Source of the DNA: Paulinella micropora
Taxonomy: Eukaryota > Cercozoa > Imbricatea > Euglyphida > Paulinellidae
Assembly (NCBI GenBank): GCA_019918135.1
Contig: WBZZ01000708.1
Span: 1 to 64,000, forward strand
Direction: 5' to 3'
Length of the DNA: 64,000 nt
Shown: positions 28,903-36,704 of the stretch, one piece after another
How the letters are laid out: each line of letters opens with the position of its first letter
How positions within the stretch are numbered: the stretch's first letter is position 1
Position numbers and translations under genes: made by a program
Notes under the pieces: model-generated
The model's database searches: none
What the model saw: only the letters and a program-made list of their open reading frames with translations
What the model was told of the DNA's origin: nothing

Positions 28903-29790
28903 ATGCAACCAAGAAGAATGATGAGGGAGGCCTCTGGGTTCCCAAAAGGCCTCCCGCTGGATACCAAACTAGAAGAAAAACAGTTAAGGTGGCTAGAAAA
29001 GCTGCAGGGGGCTTTGCAAAGTCTCTTCCCTAGTTACAGATTGGAATGGAATGGAGCGTGTTTCACAACGCTCGGATTTGCTACTGTTGGTAGCAGTAAC
29101 GAGTGTCATTGGGAGCACTCGAGCCGGTTCGTAACAGATACGCGCGCCGATAAAAAAACAACAGCAGCCTCGGCAGGAGCCCGCAGAGAGACGCGTGTGA
29201 TATTGGACATGTTGGAAACCGAAAAATTCTCGAGGTTCGGAAGTTTTGTTGCATTGGGACGAATCCTAACGACCGTACAAATCCTGTTGTTAAACCTAAG
29301 GGCGAGGCTGTACAGCCTCAAGAACATCGTCGTAGAGGCGAAAAGCGTGATAACCCCGGAGTTGGCTGACAAATGGGAAAAACTGGGCTTTTACTACATT
29401 GACCTCCCACAATATCGTGTACAAGTAGGCTGGCTCGATTCCGTAGACAGTCTCTGCCCCAATGATTTGCTCAGCTACCACCAGCGCTGGCAGGAATGTA
29501 CAGCGGCCATTCGCCCCCCGATACCCGGGGGGAGTGAAAGAACAAAGTTTGATGAAGCGAATCGTGTCTGGACACAAGTGGTGGCATGGTGCCGGCATGG
29601 TGCTGAGGCTGGGACACGGGCCCAGCTTCGGCAGGAGCCCCGTGAAAACCTGCTTCCCGATTCCTTGCGTTCGAAGCTCGATGAAGCTCAGAAGCAAACC
29701 AACGAAATCCTTTCTCGGGCAGTCAATGAGAATTACCAATGTCAGGAGACGGTGGCTCGTGCGCAAAGCGAAAAAGATGCTGCTAGATAA
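28903..29790 (+). CDS. Unknown protein, family B
   Basis: 295 aa. Not recognised. It is mainly helical, with a soluble profile. Notable segments are KLEEKQLRWLEKLQGALQSL, a Ser/Ala/Thr basic loop, IVVEAKSVITPELADKWEKLGFYY (the EAK-x17-YY pattern hints at a nuclease-like or helical repeat, weakly) and a helical end KLDEAQKQTNEILSRA. Base composition is less GC-rich than its neighbours. The ATG follows a G/C tract (28833-28861). A degraded partial copy lies at 31040-31288. A short open stretch past its stop, to 29923, looks protein-like (CADCHKPKRR) but has no start of its own. Confidence 0.55.
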   Translation: MQPRRMMREASGFPKGLPLDTKLEEKQLRWLEKLQGALQSLFPSYRLEWNGACFTTLGFATVGSSNECHWEHSSRFVTDTRADKKTTAASAGARRETRVILDMLETEKFSRFGSFVALGRILTTVQILLLNLRARLYSLKNIVVEAKSVITPELADKWEKLGFYYIDLPQYRVQVGWLDSVDSLCPNDLLSYHQRWQECTAAIRPPIPGGSERTKFDEANRVWTQVVAWCRHGAEAGTRAQLRQEPRENLLPDSLRSKLDEAQKQTNEILSRAVNENYQCQETVARAQSEKDAAR

Positions 29791-29935
29791 TTGCACTCAA
29801 CGTAATGCCAAGCAGGCAATCAAACAGTTATTGAAAGAATATGACAAGATCCGTGTTAGAGTTTGCGCCGATTGTCACAAGCCTAAACGCCGCTCACCCC
29901 TGCTTGCGCGGTGGCTGCGCTAGCAGGGGCTCATG

Positions 29936-30190
29936 TCACTTGAACTGCGGTTTCTTTTTTATTAAACAACTTCTTCTAGCGGGCTGGCCGGAGCTCTTCT
30001 TCTTCTTTTTCTGCTTAACCCGTTTCGTTCGCGAGTTACTAGTAGAAGTAGTAGCGCGGGCGCCGCCTTCGCCGGTGATGATACAGCCATTCAGGCACTT
30101 GGAGAGACACACGTGTGGTCTCGTGTCGATGCCGCACTCAAAGCATACTTCCGCCAAGCACCTCTTGCGCGTGCACAGGTAGAGCCGGGG
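29936..30190 (-). pseudogene. Partial copy of the zinc-binding protein of 31321-31749
   Basis: Matches the middle and part of the C-terminus of the intact gene (LYLCTRKRC, EVCFECGIDTRPHVCLSKC, CIITGEGGARATT) but not its start. AATAAA is kept on the minus strand around 29955. It belongs to the duplicated A-B-C block. Confidence 0.7.
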
Positions 30191-30221
30191 AAGGCAAGAG
30201 TGGGGAGAGAAGAGGAGGGGA

Positions 30222-30242
30222 AGGGGGCGCCCCCCCCCCCTC
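30222..30242. promoter_or_regulatory. G-run/C-run tract
   Basis: GGGGGCGCCCCCCCCCC between the partial zinc gene and family A copy 2. Confidence 0.35.
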
Positions 30243-30251
30243 CTCACAGCC

Positions 30252-30941
30252 CTAGCGCTCAGAGAGCTCGCGGCGTACTAGCGACTCGACGGCCTCACGG
30301 ATTCGAGTCAGCCGTTGGTTGTGGACAGCCGCCTGTTCTTGCAAATGCTGGCAGGCTCTCTGCTCGTGCTGTGCCCGCAGGCTCTGCCACGTCCCTGGTG
30401 CTATCTTGCGTTTGAGCATGGGATGACGGTAGGGGAGCGTCAGAGCGTTATCTGTGCTCTGCCTCAGAGCACACTCGTCGCCCCACAATTCTTTCTCGTC
30501 GTCGCTCAGGTTATAGCGGAAAAGAGGCCGTGGCGCCATAGCTGGCATGCCCGTGATCTTGTAGAGTCTCAGCCGGCCCTCCTGGGCTAGTGCAAGCCAC
30601 GCCTTCGCGTCAATGTCGTCCACGGAGGCGGGCGCAAGATAGTCCCTGCAGATCTGTGTTAGGAAGGGCGGCAGCAGCGTGGCTACCACGCGGATCGCAA
30701 AGTGGCCTGCCGCGAATGCTTGCTCCACCCGCCAAAATTCCGTCGGGGTCACGGAAGGCCACCCCCATGGATGCGGCCCGTCGGGCCCGCAGCCGTGGGG
30801 GTGACCTGCCACGCTGGTGCAGAATCTGTCGCCGACTCCTCCTCCTCCTCCAGGCACGCACGAGTCCGGCTGTGACATTTTATCCAGGCGTCGTCTCTTG
30901 GCCGCTCGGGTCTCGGCTCCATTGCTTGGTTGCACAAACAT
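30252..30941 (-). CDS. Unknown protein, paralogue family A, copy 2
   Basis: 229 aa (239 if ATG at 30962 is used; the start was set by the conserved MFVQPSN of copy 1). It has the same architecture as 27880-28722: basic N-terminus ETRAAKRRRLDKM, LLPPFLTQICRDYLAPASVDDIDAKAW, FRYNLSDDEKELWGDECAL and a helical Gln-rich tail. The segment after the basic stretch is short and Gly/Pro-rich instead of the long hairpin-bearing one. The reading frame is intact, so both copies may be used. Confidence 0.6.
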   Translation of the reverse strand: MFVQPSNGAETRAAKRRRLDKMSQPDSCVPGGGGGVGDRFCTSVAGHPHGCGPDGPHPWGWPSVTPTEFWRVEQAFAAGHFAIRVVATLLPPFLTQICRDYLAPASVDDIDAKAWLALAQEGRLRLYKITGMPAMAPRPLFRYNLSDDEKELWGDECALRQSTDNALTLPYRHPMLKRKIAPGTWQSLRAQHEQRACQHLQEQAAVHNQRLTRIREAVESLVRRELSER

Positions 30942-31009
30942 TCTTTCTTTTTTAATTTCCATCACGAGGCTAGACCTCGCACTGGGGTAGAGGGAGGGGG
31001 GGAGAAGAG

Positions 31010-31040
31010 GGGAGGGCGGCGCCCCCCCCCCTCGGGGGGG
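31010..31040. promoter_or_regulatory. G-run/C-run tract upstream of family A copy 2
   Basis: GGCGGCGCCCCCCCCCC followed by GGGGGGG, about 70 nt upstream of the minus-strand start codon. Confidence 0.35.
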
Positions 31041-31288
31041 TGGAAAGGTTTGAATGGCAACGGGAAGGCCTGGCTCTATGCAGTCCCCAAAGGCCCCGGA
31101 GTTGGCTGAAAGGCATAAAGCCCATAAACAGTTACGGCCCCGATGATTTGCGAAGCTACCACCAGCGATGGCAGGATTGTATACAGGTCATTCGGACCGT
31201 AAAAACCCGTTCCCCGATCCCTTGCGTTCGGAGCTCGATCAAGCTCAGGAACGAACCAACGAAATCCTCTCTCGCGCATGTCACTTGA
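31040..31288 (+). pseudogene. Degraded partial copy of family B
   Basis: Matches internal parts of 28903-29790, including (P/G)(N/P)DDL-SYHQRWQ and the segment near its 3' end. Only a small portion of the gene remains. Part of the duplicated A-B-C block. Confidence 0.7.
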
Positions 31289-31320
31289 ACTTCGGTTTCT
31301 CTTTTATTAAAAAACTTCTT

Positions 31321-31749
31321 CTAGCGGGCCTCTTGCAGCTCGCTAGCGCTGGCGGGTGGTAGGCCCCGTACCCACGACAGCAAGCCTGCTGCTGCCGCTG
31401 CCTCCTGCGCAGTAAGCTTGCTTTTGCTAGCCGGCTTGCTTTTGCTAGCCGGCGCGGGCTGCCCGGAGGTCTTCTTCTTCTTCTTAACCAGTCGCGAGCG
31501 TTTCGCTCGCGAGTTACTAGTAGTAGCGCGGGCGCCGCCTTCGCCGGTGATGATACAGCCATTCAAGCACTTGGAGAGACACACGTGTGGTCTCGTGTCA
31601 ATGCCGCACTCGAAGCATACTTCCGCAAAGCACCTCTTGCGCGTGCACAGGTAGAGCCGGGGTTTGCGGCATTGCGGGCACACTCTCAGCTCTGTCGGAC
31701 TGACGATGCAGGCGCCCGTACAAGCGCCGCACTGGACTTGTATGTTCAT
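31321..31749 (-). CDS. Small cysteine-rich zinc-binding protein (family C)
   Basis: 142 aa. Cysteines come in pairs (QCGACTGAC, CPQCRKPR, CTRKRC, EVCFECGID, HVCLSKCLNGC), suggesting two or three zinc sites of zinc-ribbon/RING-like character; the spacing fits no classic RING by eye. A basic Lys-rich tail (RLVKKKKKTSGQ) with KSKPASKSK repeats follows and may bind nucleic acid or act as a nuclear signal. AATAAA (plus-strand TTTATT near 31302) directly follows the stop. The partial copy at 29936-30190 belongs to the other copy of the duplicated block. Confidence 0.65.
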   Translation of the reverse strand: MNIQVQCGACTGACIVSPTELRVCPQCRKPRLYLCTRKRCFAEVCFECGIDTRPHVCLSKCLNGCIITGEGGARATTSNSRAKRSRLVKKKKKTSGQPAPASKSKPASKSKLTAQEAAAAAGLLSWVRGLPPASASELQEAR

Positions 31750-31767
31750 TTTTAGTCTGGACGAGGC

Positions 31768-31902
31768 GGGGGGGGGGGGGGGGGAGAGTAGAAGGGGAGG
31801 GGGGGGGAGGAAAAGAAGAAAGAAGGGCGGTTGGTGGGGGGGGGGAGCACCCCCCCCCCTCCGCTGGCAACAGAGACCAGCCCGCTGGCGCGGGCTGAAG
31901 GG
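31768..31902. promoter_or_regulatory. G tracts, C run and half palindromic element
   Basis: Upstream of the family C gene. It has G runs of up to 16, then GGGGGGGGGGAGCACCCCCCCCCC at 31840-31862, then the AGCCCGCTGGCGCGGGCT hairpin of the dispersed element at 31878-31898. Confidence 0.5.
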
Positions 31903-31924
31903 AAGAGACAGGAGGGCTCGGGGG

Positions 31925-32247
31925 GCTACGTGTTGCAGGATGTCGGTTGCTGGCGACCACAGGCGGAATGCATTGCTTGCGCCAAACAAAACCAAGCCGC
32001 GGTAGAGGCTTTGTTTCTAGCTCAGAAACAAAGACAGCCCGCGGACGAGCTTCGCGGCCGCGAGATGTACGAGGCCATGGAGAACAGGCTGCGCCGCAAA
32101 CCCTCGATCGAGCGCGTCAAGAAACCGCTGCTTCAAGGGGGGCTGCCTGCGTGGCTTTCAGACGAAGAGGCAGCCGCGATGCCGGTCTTAAGCTACACAC
32201 CGGGCGCTAAGCAGGGGCCTAGCAGGGATTCGCTGACTTGGAGCTGA
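31925..32247 (+). pseudogene. Partial 3' copy of the nuclease-like gene (copy 2)
   Basis: Aligns with the C-terminal third of the protein at 2207-3226: CWRPQAECIACAKQ, ERVKKPLLQGGLPAWL and AAAMPVLSYTPG. The nuclease core is absent. AATAAA follows near 32323. The hairpin at 32009-32033 is kept. Confidence 0.8.
32009..32033. repeat. 10-bp coding hairpin in nuclease copy 2
   Basis: Arms CTTTGTTTCT and AGAAACAAAG around AGCTC. Confidence 0.85.
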
Positions 32248-32443
32248 AAAGCGCCGCTTTCAGCTCCCACAGCTTTCTTTTTTCTCACTCACACCCATTG
32301 GAAAAGAATTTGTTTTTTTTCGAATAAAAAGTTTAATAAAAACTCTTACCCCCCTAAAAAGACCAGGTGATGAGCAATGTGCAAACTAAACAAAGGGGAA
32401 TCGTTCCCCCCACAAGGCCCCCCGTCGGGGCCGGGGGCGAAAC

Positions 32444-32500
32444 GTCAAGCTTATCATCCTTGCTGCCATTGGGCTAGAGTCTCTTTTCTTTGCCAGCCTT
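32444..32500 (+). pseudogene. Scrap of a heliorhodopsin gene
   Basis: 57 bp nearly identical to the heliorhodopsin gene around its VKLIISLAIGLESAFFASF segment, with about six differences. The flanks do not continue the gene. Confidence 0.8.
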
Positions 32501-32569
32501 TGTTGCGCGCAGCCGCATGGAGGCAAAGCACTGACGGGCTTTTTATAAATTTCCGCAGGTGACAGGACA

Positions 32570-32785
32570 CCAGCTGCTGGCGACCGCTGGGAGAATGCAT
32601 TGCTTGTGCCAGAAAAAGCCAAAGCGCTGTAGACGCTTTGATTCTGGCTCAGAATCAAAGACAGCCTGCTTCAAGGGGGGTTGCCTGCGTGGCTTTCAGA
32701 CGAAGAGGCAGCCGCGATGCCAGTCTTAAGCTACACACCGAGCACTCCGCAGGGGCCTAGCAGGGGTTCGCTAACTCGGGAATGA
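32570..32785 (+). pseudogene. Partial 3' copy of the nuclease-like gene (copy 3)
   Basis: A second, shorter and more decayed copy of the same 3' region, closer to the copy at 31925 than to the full gene. It keeps the hairpin site at 32636-32660 (arms CTTTGATTCT and AGAATCAAAG). Confidence 0.8.
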
Positions 32786-32799
32786 AAAAGCGACGCGCG

Positions 32800-33022
32800 T
32801 GCGAGAGAGAGAGAGCGCGAGAGAGAGAGAGAGGGAGAGAGAGAAGGAGGGAGAGGGGAAGGGGGAGGGGGAGGGGGAAGGGGAGGGGGCGGGGGGTAGC
32901 ACCTAACTCCCCCCCCTTGTCGCCTCTCGCTCTCTCTCTCTCCTAGACACACGTTTCTCGACAAGGAGGCCGGGGGCAAGATATCAAACACAAAACAAGA
33001 GAGAAAAAAAAATCACAAGCAC
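32800..33022. promoter_or_regulatory. GA microsatellite and G/C tract upstream of the gene at 33023
   Basis: A GA run at 32801-32848, G-rich blocks at 32849-32898, C8 at 32910-32918 and a CT run follow in order before the ATG. Confidence 0.4.
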
Positions 33023-34090
33023 ATGTCAGGGCCGACCGCAACAGGCAAGCAGCTCAAGGCTGCGGTGCAGCTGCAGGCCAGAATTGGTGGCCCGGCGGTT
33101 TTGCCCCGCCCTTCTAAAAGACGCCGGCTGAATCGAGCAGACCTGGCCCAGCTCAACAGAATCAGCGCAAGGCCGCCCGTCACTTTGGAACGCATTCTGT
33201 GCGCACCCCTGCTGCGCCAGGTCGCGGTCGCCCTGCTAGGCGTGGAACCACCCAAGACCGGCCCCGCGGCCCGCGCCGCCTACTACCGACAGGCCGCCAG
33301 GCTCGCGCGTGTATGCCAAGCCTTCCGGGGCATTGTCCAGCAGCTCCGCGCGCTCTCGCACGTGGAAGAGCTTGACCGGCGCGCCACGCTGATATTCTAT
33401 GGCATGCTTCAGGCCAAGCCCTGGCTTGACCTCAATTACGTCAGACGAGAAATTCTTTTTATGCCCAGCCCCAGGCTCCGCCAGATCTACAGCGGTCGGC
33501 GTGGCAGGCCGCGCCGGCGCCCGCCCGACTCCGATGACGACGGACCCCCTCCCCTCAGCGATGACGCCTATCTGCGGGAAGAGCTTCCTCCCGACAGCTT
33601 TCGCTTTCGGCAGGTGGCCACTCGGCGTCCAGGCGCGGCGCCCCGAGTCGTCGAAGAGGTCTGCTCCAGCAGGCTGACAGGCTTCCTCGCCGAGACCACG
33701 TTCACGCACACAATCCACCAACACATCCAGATCCTCCGCCAACTTAAAGAGCTGCGCGCTCAACGCGATCGGCGCGCTCTCAAACGCCGTTCAGCCCGAC
33801 GACGACGCTCGGCGGAAACAGCTCCCGCGAAAAAAAGAAAACCAAAAGCGCAAGCACAAGAGGACGACAAGAAAGCACAGGATGGCGGGACGGAGTCTTC
33901 ACTGCCAGCGAAGACTCCCGACGAACACGCGCTGCTCCTGTTTCGTAACACGTTCCCCAACCTGCAGGCAGATCCAGGATTTGTCAGTGACTGTCAACGC
34001 ACGAATTTCGTCAAACGCTGCCAGTGCACGCCTGCTGCAAACCCTACTCCCCTGCAAGCTACTGCGCATAGTCAACCCAGCCCGTTCTGA
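33023..34090 (+). CDS. Possible F-box-like protein with a primase-helicase-derived C-terminus
   Basis: 355 aa. An early helical segment (RQAARLARVCQAFRGIVQQLRAL) is F-box-like, which is a weak call. Two basic stretches (RRGRPRRRPP and RRALKRRSARRRRS...KKRKPKAQ) flank an acidic DSDDDG patch and suggest a nuclear protein. From about residue 300 the product (EHALLLFRNTFPNLQADP...VSDCQRTNFVKRC) matches the C-terminal region of the primase-helicases, and the homology continues in the DNA past this stop to 34223. The 3' part is therefore a remnant of another primase-helicase copy that now supplies the tail. AATAAA lies at 34235-34240. Confidence 0.55.
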   Translation: MSGPTATGKQLKAAVQLQARIGGPAVLPRPSKRRRLNRADLAQLNRISARPPVTLERILCAPLLRQVAVALLGVEPPKTGPAARAAYYRQAARLARVCQAFRGIVQQLRALSHVEELDRRATLIFYGMLQAKPWLDLNYVRREILFMPSPRLRQIYSGRRGRPRRRPPDSDDDGPPPLSDDAYLREELPPDSFRFRQVATRRPGAAPRVVEEVCSSRLTGFLAETTFTHTIHQHIQILRQLKELRAQRDRRALKRRSARRRRSAETAPAKKRKPKAQAQEDDKKAQDGGTESSLPAKTPDEHALLLFRNTFPNLQADPGFVSDCQRTNFVKRCQCTPAANPTPLQATAHSQPSPF

Positions 34091-34223
34091 TGAGCAATTC
34101 ACAGCAAACCGCATGACATTCTCGCGGTATGAACTAGTGCCAGACACTGTTCAGGGCAAGTCTGCATTCGAATTTTCAGAGGCTTCCATGCTAGAGTACT
34201 GGGAGGTGGGCCGGAACTGGTAA
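33920..34223 (+). pseudogene. C-terminal remnant of a third primase-helicase
   Basis: Contains the conserved terminal signature of both full copies (MTFSRYELVPDTVQG...AFEF, compared with TFSRYELKPDKVQG in primase-helicase 2). Only the last part of the gene is present and it is broken, with about one break. It overlaps the end of the gene at 33023. Confidence 0.75.
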
Positions 34224-34367
34224 TTGACAGTGAATAAACCTCGAATCTACATTGTGCAAGAACTTGAAGTCACTTAACACTTTTATCAACAAGCTGATTT
34301 CTAAGTCAAGTATAATATATCCCCTCTGACCCTACCGGTTACAGGAATTTATTTTATTAGCTTTTTG

Positions 34368-35630
34368 TTATTCCACTAGTACCACACAATCGCGCAGCGC
34401 TAACGCTACCTCGGCATTGCCATCGCTCGTGTCATTGCCATCGGCCTCGAACAGGTCGCCCGCCAGCCGCTGCCAAGGCGGCGCCGTTGCACACAACGTG
34501 GTCTGCCGGTCGTAGTACAGATAAATCAGAGACAGGCCAGTCCGGCCCGCTACTTCCGGGACGCGCCCGCGCTTTAAGTCCACCAGCAAACTCTGCAGGC
34601 GTTGGAACCTAGACTCCAGCTCCGTGTCGTGCAACACACCATCTAGTTCATGCGCGAATTCGTCGTTGCCTAGTAGCAGGAGGCACCGACGCTCCGCGGG
34701 TAGCGACTGGAACTCCAGCAGGTGAAAGTCGGGCCGCGAGCTCACGGCGCCTGCAAACTGCGGAGCGATTTTTGCCTCGCAGTGCTTGTAGAAGATGGCA
34801 TTGGCAAAGTCGCGGTCAAAGGCCCAGCCCTGAGCGCTGAGGAACTCGGCCAACTGCTGCTCGCTGCGAAAACACTTCGCGATGCCTTCCGGGGTGTGAC
34901 AGCGCTGGACGTGACTATCAAGCAACCGCTCGGTGGGGCAGCGTGTAGTGCACGCCACCAGGCCCTGTCCAACCTGGAACTTGGCCGTGCCGAACGACAC
35001 AAACGCGCACAAATGCTGCCACTTCTTGCTTTCCTCGTGCCGGCGCAGATGTTTCCTAAGATTACTAGTCTGCGAAAAGCGAGACTCGCACTCCGGGCAG
35101 GAAAAGGGCTTCTCGCCAGTGTGTGTGAGTTTGTGCAGTGCCAGCGAATCAGCCCGTGCAAAGCTCTTGTCGCACTCCGAGCATGCAAAGGACTTCCCAC
35201 CAGTGCGTGTACTCGCGGAAGTTTGTTTTCTGTGCCTTTCTGTGTGTCCTTTGCTCTTGCCCTGTTCTGGCCAACGGTCTGCCGGTGAGGCATGCCGCGC
35301 GCAGACCGTTGGCCAGTCATGGCCCTGGTGGACCGTCGCTAGCGTGGCCAGATTCTCGTCTTCGTAACATCTCTCGCAAGCTGGCCGATCTGCAGACTCC
35401 TGGCCTCCACGCCACTCCTTGAACACCAACCTTAGGCCCTCGAGGACTTTGAACGCAGCGCCGTAGTGCTGTAACATCCGGACTCCCGGCTTCTGTTCCA
35501 CAAAAGGCTCCGCTCCGGCCCAGCGCTGCAACCAGAGTTGCACAGCCGTCGACGGTGTTGGTGCTGATTCACTAAGCCGCTGGCGCTTCGGGCTCCGCGC
35601 CCCGCCGCATGCCCCGGCCACCTGCGCCAT
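34368..35630 (-). CDS. Zinc-finger/nuclease-like protein, shorter paralogue
   Basis: 420 aa. Colinear with the protein at 145-2013: an AEPFVEQKPGVRMLQHYGAAFKV domain with CERCYEDEN...CARH, then only two C2H2 fingers (CSECDKSF, CPECESRF) in place of eight, then the shared C-terminal domain. The nuclease-like core is shortened and lacks the IIYIRFNPH part, so nuclease activity is doubtful while DNA binding may persist. The start MAQVAGACGG is the first ATG after a G/C tract and aligns with the longer paralogue. A plus-strand TTATTTTATTAG at 34349-34360 gives AATAAA on the coding strand just past the stop. Confidence 0.75.
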   Translation of the reverse strand: MAQVAGACGGARSPKRQRLSESAPTPSTAVQLWLQRWAGAEPFVEQKPGVRMLQHYGAAFKVLEGLRLVFKEWRGGQESADRPACERCYEDENLATLATVHQGHDWPTVCARHASPADRWPEQGKSKGHTERHRKQTSASTRTGGKSFACSECDKSFARADSLALHKLTHTGEKPFSCPECESRFSQTSNLRKHLRRHEESKKWQHLCAFVSFGTAKFQVGQGLVACTTRCPTERLLDSHVQRCHTPEGIAKCFRSEQQLAEFLSAQGWAFDRDFANAIFYKHCEAKIAPQFAGAVSSRPDFHLLEFQSLPAERRCLLLLGNDEFAHELDGVLHDTELESRFQRLQSLLVDLKRGRVPEVAGRTGLSLIYLYYDRQTTLCATAPPWQRLAGDLFEADGNDTSDGNAEVALALRDCVVLVE

Positions 35631-36233
35631 GTTTGTGCACGGCGGGGGGGAGGATGGATTTTGCGCAAAGGGCTCTCTTGATTTTGGAGGAAGGAAGGAG
35701 GAGGGGAGAAGAGAAGGGGAGGGGAGGGAGACAAGGGGGGGGGGCGCCCCCCCCCCGGGATTGCTGTCGAATCCGAAGAAGTAGGCAAGTCTCTCATAGC
35801 AGTTGTTTAAGCGGGTGGGAGCAAGGATGCAATAATTGCAAAGTGAATAAACCGCGCATTTGTATTGAATTCGTTTGAAAGGAGCGGAAGCAGCGCTTTA
35901 CAAAAAGCGAGCGCAGACGTTCCCTGTGACACACACACTAGTACCCCAGCGCGCCCACATCCCGCGCAAGGGCAGGAAGAAAAAGGGGGGGGGGGCGCCC
36001 CCCCCCTCCCTCTTCCCCTTCCCCCACCCCCCACACACACACACACGTATGAACAGATCGCACAGAAAAAGCTCAGAACAAAGACTGTCGCACTACCTAC
36101 CGAGAAAGCTGGCCTACATCGATTGCTGTCTCGGCACTCGCACAGGGCAAGCCCCAGTGCGAGTTTTTTGCTGCGCCCCTACATGTTTTGCAGGGGTTTT
36201 AGCAGAGATGCACCCGGAGGGGATGCCCGTCGC
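35631..36233. promoter_or_regulatory. Intergenic region with two G-run/C-run hairpins
   Basis: Hairpins lie at 35736-35759 and 35983-36010, and a CACACACACACAC stretch at 36032-36046. Plus-strand frames here are short or antisense to the helicase remnant. No gene was accepted. Confidence 0.4.
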
Positions 36234-36520
36234 TCACGCAAGGCGTTGTTTCTGCTTCGTGCAGCTGCAAAGTTTGCTGCAAGATGCTCTTGCGGGACCT
36301 GGGCCAGGGTGCCGGGAGCCCCTGGTAAAGTGGCTTTTGGGTCGGCAGATGCATATATGCCACGAGTTGTACCGGAGAAACCGTACTTGTCCTGCCAATT
36401 GAATGTAGTTGAGCACGGGCACTTGGTTGTTACTGATGTAGCTGAACATCGCCGAGATCAGGACCTTGATGCCCAGAAATTTGGCCTGGGAGTTTGCGTT
36501 TGAGCAGGGAGGCGTGTGCG
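36234..36520 (-). pseudogene. Helicase-domain remnant of a primase-helicase
   Basis: Translates to FLGIKVLI and MFSYISNNQVP-LNYIQ-AG-VRFLR-NSWHIC, matching the region around helicase motif VI of primase-helicase 2. Broken, and only a small internal part is present. It lies just before array B, as a separate piece from the remnant at 33920. Confidence 0.75.
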
Positions 36521-36704
36521 CGCGCAGGGAGGCGTGGTGCGCGCGCGGCGCAGCTTCAGTACAGGTTGCATGGTACAAACGCAGTTAAGACCCCAGTTTG
36601 TTGAAGAGAAGCGAGGGCACAGACGCTATCACTTCCGCAAAACAAAGAGTTACATACAAAGGAAAGGTGCGAAAGGGTGGTGAGCAGAGCCAGGGAATAA
36701 GCAG

